A stretch of 64,000 nucleotides of DNA, taken from assembly GCA_036346375.1 (NCBI GenBank), contig CM070504.1, positions 8,739,890 through 8,803,889 of the forward strand, in the 5' to 3' direction. The notes under the pieces were generated by a model, which saw only the letters and a program-made list of their open reading frames with translations, ran no database searches and was not told the origin of the DNA. This stretch comes from Guadua angustifolia. Lineage: Eukaryota; Streptophyta; Magnoliopsida; Poales; Poaceae. Position numbers and translations under genes: made by a program. Below are positions 1-9,760 of the stretch, piece by piece (the first letter of the stretch is position 1; each line of letters begins with the position of its first letter).

Positions 1-1127
1 TTAGGTATTTACGGGAAGGAAGGGAATGGGGAAGGGAATCTGGAGTGCATTCTTTGGGATGGGAATGGAATGCAGGAAGGATTCCTTGAGGGATCGAGAA
101 GGAATGAAATCCTGGGAAACGGTTGGAGATGATCTTAGCCTGAGGTGCACTCAAATATTCGATTTGGTCTTTGCCGTAGATATTTAGTTGTTGACCACAG
201 CTGATAGTGGTTTGTTTGGTATCACCAACATTTCAGCATTACTAGTTGTTTTTAGCTTATTGTTAATTAAGTTCGTAAACTCTAAAACCTGCTTCATTGC
301 TCACTGTTGTGTTCAGCAAACATGGTTGGAACCTGTTAGACAAGGGAGAAACACCGTTTGTTGATGATGACCGGACCATGGTCGACACAAGAGATACAAC
401 AGGCAAGTTTTACTGCTCCACAGAGTAACAGAAAACACAAGAGATCAAATCTGAAATTACTGCGTAATCCCAACCCCAACCGTCGTCATCCTGCTCCATG
501 AATAACAGTAAACATATTCTCAAGAAAAAAAAACATTAAACACAAGAGATCAAATATCTTTGGCTGGACCTGGACGTCATTTTTCCTCCGCTGACCTCGT
601 CGACCCCGTCTCCATCTCCTACTCCCTAACCCCAACCGATAACGACTACATACACCCACATTCGCACTGGTTTGCCTCGTTTCTGATCCATTTCATGGCG
701 GATCCGGCGCTGTTTCCGGCCAAAATCGCGTTTTTTGAGAAAAAGTTTCGATCTTTCGGGAGAGCCGTGGGTTTCGTTCACGCGAGCTCTGGTACCCGAC
801 GCCGGACCGGAGGCGTCTTCGAGGAGGCTTGCAGGTGCCCTTCTTGGTTTAGTAATTCCTGTGATTTGGGGTTACTAGCGGAACATGCATGCAAATACGG
901 AGTTCAGTGCGTGCTTTGTGGACAACTTTCAGGTTTTGGGTGGTTTTCTGGCACCCAGATTTGTTATATTAGCTGCTTTAGTAAAAATTGGGGTGAACTT
1001 GTTGAGACAGTTCACTAGTTCAGCCATTGTTGGTGTTTTTTTTTTAAAGGAAACGTTGGTGTAGTATTCTGATCCTCTTGCGTATTGATACTCTTTTGGT
1101 ACTGGATGATCCTGTGTTCAGGGCAAA
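1..1127. other. 5' flank of the broken coiled-coil gene, no firm gene
   Basis: No coding gene is supported. An open frame starts near 560, but its product has no recognisable domain and reads like translated leader sequence. Around 825-835 an AG followed by GTGCCC could be a splice donor, so 540-830 may be a leader exon of the gene that resumes at 1128. The first 120 bases are purine-rich and look repeat-derived, but I cannot assign a family. Confidence 0.3.
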
Positions 1128-1622
1128 GATGCGAAGTTTGGAGGGCTCTTACTTCAGAAACTGCACTGAAGAGGGTCCAATGGATTTATTCTGCAGCTGT
1201 TGATCGATTGCAGAAAGACGTTGAGCTGCTGTCATCCCAGGCTCTCTCTATGTACAAATTAAATGAAACTCTTGCAAGGCAAGCTTTTGAAGCTTATGAA
1301 AGTAATGCTGAAGAACAATCTGTAGAAAGTTTGTGTGCAGCAGGTGTACAGAGAATAGCGTACCTGACAACTTTAGTTACAAAATAGATGGTCAGAAAAT
1401 TCTTCTCTTGGAACTAAAAAATGAGGCTCATAGGATATCTGATACTCAAGTATTGACCGATGCTGTTGCACAAGTGAACTACTTCAGTCTGAAAGACAGG
1501 CTAAAAGAGGTCTGTTCCATTACAGAAGCTGACTTTTTGGAAATGCGTGTTGCCAGCATTGAGTGGAAGTTTTTCTCAGATGTGCTACGTAAATCTTACT
1601 GCAATGCAACGGACCAAATTAA

Positions 1623-1863
1623 GGGCTATTTGGTACAGCTCCAGATCCTAACTTCACTTGAGATCTAAAACTTGTAGATTAAAATAAAGTGAATTAAGTT
1701 TATATTTTTGGTCTAAAATGTAAATAATATGATCCATTTAAACACTCTTTAATGTACTCACAGCTCCAGCTCAGCTCCAGCTCCACGGATCTATGGAGCT
1801 AAAAATACCCAGCTCCACCAGATCCACGGATCTAGTGGAGTTAGAGCCCTACCAAACACACCC
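1623..1863. mobile_element. Tourist-like MITE in the coiled-coil exon
   Basis: This 241-bp insert begins GGGCTATTTGGTA and ends ACCAAACACACCC, an imperfect terminal inverted repeat. It is flanked by TAA on both sides (1620-1622 and 1864-1866). A 3-bp TWA duplication is typical of PIF/Harbinger-derived Tourist MITEs. Without the insert and one TAA, the host frame reads directly from ...NATDQIK into CTQKRTYELE, which confirms both borders. Confidence 0.75.
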
Positions 1864-2143
1864 TAAGTGTACGCAGAAAAGAACATACGAGTTAGAACAG
1901 CAGCTTCAAGCCTCTAATGGTGCTCCGGAAATTTTGGTGCAGAAATTGAAATATAGGCTGGATGAAGCCGAAAGTTTTAGGGAAAGTGAAGCCAGATGCA
2001 TTTTGAAGTACGATGATTTAATAGTAAAGAATAAAATTTTGGAAGAAAAACTCCATGATATTTCAATGCAAAATGCTTCCTTGATGGAGAAGATAGTGGC
2101 GTCTAGAAGACTTATCGAGGAATGTAAAGTTTGTGTGAGCAAG

Positions 2144-2314
2144 TACTCCCACTATTAGAAAATGTAAGGTCATTTGAATAGTCTTGTTGAGAAATATAAA
2201 GTTTGCGTGTAGATTTAATGAGATATTTCTTACTATACTCTTATTTCTTCTCTCTTAGCTATATGCATTTATTTATTACCACTCAGACAAAGCACTCTCT
2301 CTCATCTTTCCAAG
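2144..2314. mobile_element. Partial Stowaway-like MITE copy (left part)
   Basis: TACTCCCACTATTAGAAAAT followed by a body closely matching the next element (2315 onwards). The two starts lie head-to-tail about 170 bp apart, so this is a tandem duplication of the left part of one Stowaway-type MITE or a second nested copy. No right terminus is present for this copy. Confidence 0.55.
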
Positions 2315-2468
2315 TACTCCCTCTGTTGAAAAATATAAGGCCATTTGAATGGTCTTGTTGAGAAATATAAAGCTTGTACGTAGATTTAATGAGTTGTTTC
2401 TTACTATACTCCTATTTCTTCTCTCTTACCCATATGCATTTATTTATTACCACTCACACAAAGTATTC

Positions 2469-2853
2469 TGTTACGTGCACGATCCGCACACGCAACGGGG
2501 ATGAGATAGGGCCCTTAACGTGAGCGAAACGAGCTGTTGTCGAAGCTAGCGCCTTGGTGCATACTGAGCCACCCGGCGATTATCGATGGCGCTTTGATCT
2601 GCTAGAGACTTGGTTTACTCATTGCTTGGATGCATAAAGTGATACATAACATCCCTTTTATAGGATGGCTAACTTGGAGCCTAAGAAAACAATATTCTAA
2701 TCTATAGTAACTAATCTTATCTATAGTAACTAATCTGACCGAACCCTTGATTTCTTATTTCCTTAGCAATCTGGACCGCTGCTAGTGCCCGTAGTACTGT
2801 TCACGTGAACAGTACCCGTGGGTACTGTTCATGGGCTCAGTCGACCCATAACA
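2469..2853 (-). repeat. TRIM LTR 1
   Basis: First of four LTRs. It is nearly identical to LTR 2 and is followed directly by the pyrimidine run that is the purine tract on the minus strand. Confidence 0.8.
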
Positions 2854-3012
2854 TTATCCCCCCCCTTGCGAATCAACCTTGTCCTCAAGGTTGAAGTTTG
2901 GAAGATTCGCACGAGATGAAGCGTTGGGCCTTCGGTCGGCGAGGCGCGGAGGTTGGAGATGCGATCTTCGATGGTCACCGTGGTAGGAGGATCGTCGGCT
3001 CTGATACCAAAT

Positions 3013-3398
3013 TGTTACGTGCACGATCCGCACACGCAACGAGGATGAGATAGGGCCCTTAACGTGGGCGAAACGAGCTGTTGTCGAAACTAGCGTCTTG
3101 GCTGTACGGAGCCACCGGCTAGTTATTGATGGCAGCGCCTGATCTGCTAGAGACTTGGTTTACTCATTGCTTGGATGCATAAAGTGATACATGACATCCC
3201 TTTTATAGGATGGCTAACTTGGAGCCTAAGAAAGCAATATTCTAATCTATAGTAACTAATCTTATCTATAGTAACTAATCTGACCGAACCCTTGATTTCT
3301 TATTTCCTTAGCAATCTGGACCGCTGCTAGTGCCCGTAGTACTGTTCACGTGAACAGTACCCGTGGGTATTGTTCATGGGCTCAGTCGATCCATAACA
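3013..3398 (-). repeat. TRIM LTR 2
   Basis: It follows the sequence GGCTCTGATACCAAAT, whose reverse complement is a tRNA-iMet-type primer-binding site. It matches LTR 1 much better than LTRs 3 and 4. Confidence 0.8.
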
Positions 3399-3404
3399 TT
3401 AAAT

Positions 3405-3807
3405 TGTTACGTGCACGATCCGCACACACAACGGGGATGAGATAGGGCCCTTAACGTGGGCGAAACGAGCTGTTGTCGAAGCTAGCGCCTTGGCTGTACG
3501 GAGCCACCGGCCAGTTATCGATGGCAGCGCCTGATCTGCTAGAGACTTGGTTTACTCATTGCTTGAATGATAATACGTACAGTGTTGTCCCCTTTTATAG
3601 GGATGGCTAGACTTGACCCCTAAGAAACCTATTCTTTTATTAAGGAAACTAATCCCTATTACATGAAAATAATCTAAAAGGAAACAAACCCAAATAATAA
3701 GGAAACTAATTATTCTAATCCTAATTAATGACATCTTGCCATGCACCACGTCTGGACCGCTCTGCGTTCGTGGTACTATTCACGTGAAACGATGCGTACC
3801 CATAACA
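3405..3807 (-). repeat. TRIM LTR 3
   Basis: It shares termini with the other LTRs but carries a different central segment, including an AATGATAATACG stretch also found in LTR 4. LTRs 3 and 4 therefore form a separate sequence pair. Confidence 0.8.
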
Positions 3808-3959
3808 TTATCCCTCTTGCGAATCAACCTTGTCCTCAAGGTTGAAGTTTGAAGATTCGCACAAGATGAAGCGTTGGGCCTTGCCGGCGAGGCGCAGAGG
3901 TTGGAGATGCGATCTTCGATGGTCACCGTGGTAGGAGGATCGTCGGCTCGATACCAAAT

Positions 3960-4357
3960 TGTTACGTGCACGATCCGCTGCATAGCGGGATGAGATAGGG
4001 CCCTTAACGTGGTAAACGAGTGTTGTCGAAGCTAAGCGCCTTGGTGCATTCGGAGCCATCGCCGATTATCGATGGCGGCGCTGATCCGCTAGAGACTTGG
4101 TTTACTCATTGCTTGAATGATAATACGCATGATGTTGTCCCTTTATAGGGATGGCTAGACTTGACCCTAAGAAACCTATTCTTTTATTAAGGAAACTAAT
4201 CCCTATTACATGGAAATAATCTAAAAGGAAACAAACCCAAATAATAAGGAAACTAATTATTCTAATCCTAATTAATGACATGCTGCCATGCACCACGTCC
4301 TGGACCGCTACAGTGCCCGTGGTACTGTTCACGTGAACAATACCCGTACCCATAACA
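3960..4357 (-). repeat. TRIM LTR 4
   Basis: Pairs with LTR 3. It is the outer LTR next to the right TATTC duplication. Confidence 0.8.
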
Positions 4358-4597
4358 TATTCTCTCTCATCTTTCCAAGACACTTGTGAGGGATATATAA
4401 GTCATTTTTTCTCATACTTTTCTCAATTTCACCACCATCTTAATCCTTGTTCAAACTCAAAATACACCTTATATATATTTCTCAACAGGGAGTACAATGC
4501 ATGTGTTAAAGAAAGAAAGTGATTAGAAGACCTACTAACGGAAGAACGTCTGCAAACAAGTCATCTTAAGAATGAGATCAGATCACTAAATGAAGCA

Positions 4598-5083
4598 TGT
4601 TGTACGCGTGAAAACCGGACACGAGGTATGGGGTGGACGTCGGCCGTTTTACGGGTCGTCGTCCACGAGAGCGTAGAAAACACGGAGAATTTATACAGGT
4701 TCGGGGGTCCGAGAGGACCACCCTACTCCTGTCGACAAGCCTACGGAGGCCGGCCTTCGGAGGGCAGGGCCCTGAGGGCTCGTCAGTTTTGAAGCTTCCT
4801 TTATAATACTCAAGAGAGTTCTCTCTTACAAATGAGAGGGGGAGGGGTATTTATAGGGTTCTTGGCCTATACAAATGACTAGAATACCCCTTGCAAGAAT
4901 GGCTAGACTATAGATACAAATGAAGGGCAATGTCGTCTTTTAGTACAAATGACTGAAATACCCCTTATGAGACTAACTAGTCTACTAGTACAAGCGAGGG
5001 GTAATATCGTCCTTCGCTGGTACGGCTGCAATCTTTTGATCTGTATGTTGCACTGTCAGTAGTTCTTCAGGTATTCTTTAACA
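4598..5083 (-). mobile_element. Solo LTR in the coiled-coil exon
   Basis: A 486-bp TGTTGTACGC...CTTTAACA sequence flanked by AAGCA on both sides (4593-4597 and 5084-5088). The minus strand contains a TATA-like CCTATAAATACC. The plus strand has the phrase ATACAGGTTCGGG, which also occurs in the LTRs of gypsy element B, so this is a gypsy-type LTR in minus orientation. No internal region remains. Host coding resumes in frame after it (LNEA to FKISKKEL). Confidence 0.8.
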
Positions 5084-5760
5084 AAGCATTTAAGATTTCG
5101 AAAAAAGAATTAGATAAGCAATCCTCCGTATATACTGATCACCAAAGAGTTTTGACTTCAAGAAAAACCGAACAACTTATGCTCTAACTTTATTTCTTGA
5201 TGCAAGGAAACAAACATTTTGGTCTTTGATGAGGCACCTCTGCTTGAACTCCAGGGCATGGATTATGCAGCTATCTTGGAGAGCTTGGAACTCTTCAACC
5301 AGCCATGTCAGAAGACACACCAATTTAATCAAGAAAAGCAGACTGCAAAAGAAATTATCAATTCTCTACGATTTAAATCAGAGAAGTCTGAATCAGAATT
5401 ACATGATATGGAATATAAGTTTCAATCTGATTTGGATGCTGAAATAGTGAACTCGAACTTGTCCAATGAACTTGTGGAAAAACTTCATGGGGAGCTGCAA
5501 GATATAGTGCAAAAGTTTGATATAAGCTCAGAGGCTCAAGAAAAGTATTCTGTTGTAAATAGTAACTCAGTGTCAAGAATGGAGCAGCTGGAAGTTGAAC
5601 TGCAGCACCTTATCAGTGATAATGAGGCTCTTGTCAAAAAGTTGGAAGAATCTGCTGCTGTTGTGATGAGGAACGTAAAGCCAATCTTGCAGATCGTGAG
5701 GAACACAATGAAACATGATAATGTCTATGCAGGCAAAATCTGAGCCTCTGATGCAGAGGG

Positions 5761-6656
5761 AAGATGAACTAAAGATGTCGGTTATGTGGCTCTGAGCAAC
5801 ATTGGTAACATCTAGGGACCATTTGGTGGGTTGCCTCACTTGGTGGTTTGCGGTTTTGTATCTTCGAAACATTCGTTAGTGAGTGTGGCATTACAACAGC
5901 GATATTGTTTTATGGGATGTCGTCTTTGACGAACCTAGCTAGTTTACACTGACAATCTATCAGTGCTCTGTTAGTAATTTCAATTTCTACACTTTACTGT
6001 TTGCTTGTAAAGGGACTAGACATTGATTGTCTTGAAGACGTTGCATGTTGGGGGTGGCATTTGCTCTATGAGGACTGAGCTATAGTGAGACAATTTGTGA
6101 CAATATAATCGGTTCACTAATATTAATACTTGTCTAGATAGTTAAATCAATTAATTAAAAGTCGATGCTCTGTTCAGTTCAGATATTTATATGATCTGTT
6201 TACTATTTCAACATGTACTTTTCTGTTTTTCATTCAGATTTCTATATACACATGGTAAGTAAACTGATGGATAACTTGCTGATCTGTTAGAACATCTTCT
6301 TAACAGTGATTTGAGTAACTAGACATTATTGACATCAATTGATAAGACTGTAGAAAAGATTGTCACAAATTAGCCAGTGATCTTATCCCTAGTGGTGAGG
6401 TCTTTTTAATTAAGGCAGCCCGACATATGAGAGCAATCTTAATCAACTTGAGCTTTTGTTGCCAGTTGAGTCACTGTTCATTGTCATATACATTTTTAGA
6501 TACTTGATTAAGAGCTGTTCTTTCACTTTGATATTAGAGAATATCATGTTTCATTATCTATGCTTTTGTTATGACTATGTTATTCTCTGGTTGCTAACCA
6601 TGCTTGGAATTAAAGTAATTAGAAATTTACTAATACCTCATTCTTCACAACAAAAG
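5761..6656 (+). other. Remnant 3' intron of the coiled-coil gene
   Basis: AT-rich sequence between the last piece of the large exon and the clean final exon. It has no open frame of interest and ends at the acceptor before 6657. I see no transposon ends in it. Confidence 0.4.
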
Positions 6657-6994
6657 GGACTGAGAGAACAACTTGAATCTGCCATACGAAGCTTCAGGGA
6701 CATCAATGAACTGATACAAGATATGGTCGAATTGAAAAGAAGGCACATGGCTGTCGAAATTGAGCTAAAAGTGATGCAAGAGCGGTACTCGGAGATGAGT
6801 GTGCATTTTGCCGAGGTGGAAGGAGAAAGGCAGAAGCTTGTAATGACCCTAAAGAACAGATCGCCCAAGAAATCATAGGTTCAGAAGAGAACCACCAGAC
6901 AGAGAGAAATGCTGCTAGTCTCATATAGTGAAAATTGTATACATTGTGTTGTAAATAGAAGTAGAGTCTCAGCAATCTGAAGCCAACAGCAGAT

Positions 6995-7990
6995 CGAGGT
7001 TCAAAATCCTGACGAAATTTCGGAAATTTTGACCGAGTTTCAAATTTTGTTCAGGGACGAGATTACAAATCCCAGGGTGGAATAAAAAAAATTGGAAAAA
7101 AGTCAAATTGCTACAGTGATTTAAGAAATTTTGATCGGATTTGAGACGATACCTCTTAAGAATATCATTTTCCATGTTTTTTTTTGAGAAACCGAATTTT
7201 TGAGACGTTTTATAAAAATAACAGAAGTACTGTCAGATTTTTATAAAAATGTACAAACTTGATCGTGCTCTGAATTGATACCAGATTTTTATAAAAATGT
7301 ACAAACTTGACAGTGCTTCTGTACAAGCACTGTCAGATTTTTATAATACCATCTTTAGCGGTTTAGGATCATAGTAAAAATTTTTAAAAAGAATTGAACT
7401 TCATTTGTTATCTTTGAAAATCGAAAACAAAAGGAACATAAATGAGATAATAACCGTGTTAGAATTTTATAAATTCGCTCGAGTATGATCATAACAGTAA
7501 CCGTGTTAGAATTTTATAAATTCGCTCGAGTGTGATCATAATCCAAATTTTTAGGAGAGCTTAAGCATTGTCTTAGCAGTTAGCACCCTTCTCTAAAAGT
7601 TTCAAAAATTCTAAACCTATTTTGGTTGCTCAATAAAAATCCTTCTACAGGAAAGCTTTTATTAGGACTTCAGGATAGTAGCACTATCAGAATTTTAAAA
7701 AATTCCTCAAGCTTGATCATCTTTTGAAAATTTTATGGAAACATTAGTGATGCATCAAGACTATCCACAAAAATTATCAAAATTTTCTAACGTGGTTTAA
7801 ATCATTTTTCATTTGATTGAAATTTGCTAAGATTTCAGCAATTTCGTCTGAAATCTTGGAAATCCCGGTCCAAAAAATTCCGGATTTCAAGTTTGCTTTT
7901 TGGATTTTGTCTGAAATTCCGATATCTAATTGAAATTTTAGATTTTGATCACCTCCAAGATATAGTCCCAAAACAAATTTTGAAACCTTG
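6995..7990. mobile_element. Non-autonomous hAT-like element, copy 1
   Basis: A 996-bp AT-rich element. Its termini CGAGGTTCAAAATC and (inverted) CAAGGTTTCAAAAT are imperfect inverted repeats. The flanks CAGCAGAT (6987-6994) and CAGCAGAA (7991-7998) match at 7 of 8 positions, as expected for an 8-bp hAT duplication. The interior is dense in AAATTTCGG-type words and has no transposase. It is the same family as 43842-44281 and 46732-47666. Confidence 0.65.
7451..7544. repeat. 47-bp tandem duplication inside hAT-like copy 1
   Basis: TAACCGTGTTAGAATTTTAT begins at 7451 and again at 7498. The two units differ at very few positions. Confidence 0.75.
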
Positions 7991-7998
7991 CAGCAGAA

Positions 7999-8580
7999 AC
8001 ATATGTCATGTACATGCTACATAGTAACATAGATAAAACTCCATACTCTCTGAGACTCGTAGATCAGAAACAATCTTTTCGGTGAATTTGTGTGCGCCAA
8101 AAAATGAGCAGCCTTTATAGAGTTGAGAGGTAGTGTGCTAACTTCATCTCTTAACTGTATGTCTTGCCATTCTTTGGGTGCTCATTCTGTCATTCATCAA
8201 CTAATGAAATTGTAGCTCTTTGTTTGCTAATAGAAAAAAATGTGATGTGTGTTCATTACATTTGGAGGTAATTAAGGTTGATCGTTGTAATGGAGTATGA
8301 TTGATTTTAGCAATTTGAGTTTCTTTTATGAGTGCGAGGACAGAACTTGGCAAACCGCCCATGGAATACCTGGCCCGCCGGACTGGTAAATGTCGTTGCC
8401 GGCTGCCGCCATGCTGTACGAGCAAGTAAATGAATATAATTAACTAAACTCACTTTGCTAAACACGTTTGCGTTCTCAAAGATCTTGTTGCACCGGTAAG
8501 AACACGAAGCAAGCGCTACAAAGTGTACAAATATCTTTTAGAGAGACAATCAACACCTCAATGCAATTTAATGCGCTATA
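7999..8580. other. Intergenic sequence
   Basis: Between the hAT-like element and the Helitron. I see no gene, RNA gene or transposon end. It may include former 3' flank of the coiled-coil gene. Confidence 0.4.
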
Positions 8581-9576
8581 TCTCTACTAATTCTAATTAG
8601 GAGTTGGTAGTGGTACGTCCGTTCTCCACTCTCACCCTGACACGTGTACGCACCCGCGTGACTGAATGGGAAGTGGGCAGTAGCTACTCCGGTAGATTGG
8701 ATTGGATCACCCCGTCGTGGGAGGTAAATGAATATACATGACTCATTTATTGCTTTCCTTTCTCCTATTGATCTTACATTCGAATTAGCGATGATTACTC
8801 CCGATGCTTTTCGAATTGGATTGATTGATTCCCTTCCGAAGGAAGCAGAGCTCTGATTCATGGAGTTGGGTCTCTTCTCGTCTCTTTCTCTTTTGTTGCT
8901 TTCCTTATTCGACGATTTCTTAATCTGGATTCCATAAATATCCCCTCGGTTGCTGAATCTATATAACCCCACCGCTTCTTGCCTCTCCTGCAGATGTGTT
9001 GAACTTATCCGTTGAGTGAAGGTAACCGGCGACCTTCCTGATCTCGTCGACGCAATGCAGGGATAGGTCGCCAATAGTGGACGGCAAGATAGGTTGACAG
9101 CGCTACTGGAACTCGCCGCAATGGATGATGTCAATATGTTGAGGAAGACGAGGAGGCGATGGAGCTGGTTGATGGGGTGAGGCTATGGTATGACCGAAAC
9201 AAGGTGTACGAGCCACACACGCCGCTGAAGGTTGCAGCCACATACAGATAGCGTCTACCTCTTCAATGCCTTTACACCCATAAGACAACAGGTGATGCCG
9301 CTTTCGGTTGATCGATCGTTTTTGAATTATGGCGTTACAAATTTACAATCCCAAGTGATGTAATGTTATTATTTAAGTTTGTGAAATTAAAGATAATTTT
9401 AAGTTCGAGTTTGTAAACATGTGCTTGGAATTTATATGTTTCAATGAATTGATTTAAATATTTAACTATTGCACATTTAGAGTGAACATTATTATTCAAA
9501 TAAGGTTAGTACTCTTTGCAAATAAATTTTTTATCACAAATTGAGTTTCCGTTGTATCGCACGGCCACATAGCTAG
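8581..9576 (+). mobile_element. Non-autonomous Helitron
   Basis: It starts TCTCTACTAATTCTAATTAG directly after an A and ends ATCGCACGGCCACATAGCTAG directly before a T. This fits Helitrons: 5' TC, 3' CTRR preceded by a small hairpin (CCGT...ACGG), insertion between A and T and no TSD. No Rep/helicase is encoded. The GC-richer interior (about 8850-9290) may be captured gene sequence but I do not recognise it. A second 5' end of the same family lies at 49780. Confidence 0.7.
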
Positions 9577-9760
9577 TAAATATATAACATGAATCTGATT
9601 GTGAATATTAAGCTTACTTTTATTGGACCCTGAAAGATCCTATTGTGGCTTGTAAAAGTTCCCATGACATCCCTTTCGGCCCTTTTTTAAAATTCACTCT
9701 CCACAAATATAATGTAAGAGAGTTGAAAAGTTCCCATGGCACCCCTTTTGGCCCTTTCTT

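Larger units (their letters stand above)
2469..4357 (-). mobile_element. TRIM-like LTR retrotransposon array (4 LTRs, 2 tiny internal regions)
   Basis: Four LTRs of 385-403 bp (2469-2853, 3013-3398, 3405-3807, 3960-4357) start TGTTACGTGCAC and end CATAACA on the plus strand. Between LTRs 1-2 and 3-4 lie internal regions of only about 150-160 bp. Read on the minus strand, each internal region begins with a primer-binding site like initiator tRNA-Met (TGGTATCAGAGC, partly decayed in one copy) and ends in a purine run just before the next LTR. A decayed frame ends in an LEDKVDSQGGG-type peptide. LTRs 2 and 3 are separated by only 6 bp. The outer TSD is TATTC (2464-2468 and 4358-4362). A minus-strand TATA box (CCTATAAAAGGG) lies in each LTR. 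There are no protein genes, so it must have been mobilised in trans. Confidence 0.82.
2315..4494. mobile_element. Stowaway-like MITE split by a TRIM array
   Basis: The left end is TA-CTCCCTCTGTTGAAAAAT (from 2315). The right end is ATTTCTCAACAGGGAG-TA (to 4494). These are inverted copies with TA duplications, as expected for Tc1/mariner-derived Stowaway MITEs. Leaving out the TRIM array at 2469-4362, the MITE is about 290 bp. It sits inside the coiled-coil exon, whose frame continues (VSKY to NACV) across the TA. Confidence 0.7.
1128..6878 (+). pseudogene. Long coiled-coil (myosin heavy chain-related / NT-C2-type) protein, broken C-terminal part
   Basis: The translated pieces are leucine-, glutamate- and lysine-rich heptad sequence. 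In plants, long coiled-coil 'myosin heavy chain-related' proteins, some with an N-terminal NT-C2 domain, have similar tails; the family call is from memory and uncertain. Coding pieces are 1128-1622, 1867-2145, 4493-4597, 5089-5760 and a final exon at 6657-6878 after an AAAAG acceptor. The final exon (AEVEGERQKL, ending SPKKS) is open and clean. The rest is broken: a one-base frameshift near 1380, an in-frame TGA in the VKERK region near 4525, a TAA near 5190 and further shifts. The large exon is interrupted by a Tourist MITE, a Stowaway MITE holding a TRIM array, and a solo LTR. At each insertion the frame continues cleanly into the far side. The N-terminal part is not visible, so this may be a truncated duplicate. 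Expression of the tail alone cannot be excluded. Confidence 0.7.

Noticed and set aside
560..1018. 152-residue open frame upstream of the coiled-coil pseudogene
   Set aside because: No domain, no coiled-coil character, and a plausible splice donor inside. It reads as leader sequence.
4598..5083. Possible intron of the coiled-coil gene
   Set aside because: TG...CA ends, a 5-bp AAGCA duplication and LTR-type content identify it as a solo LTR. Its borders are not GT-AG.
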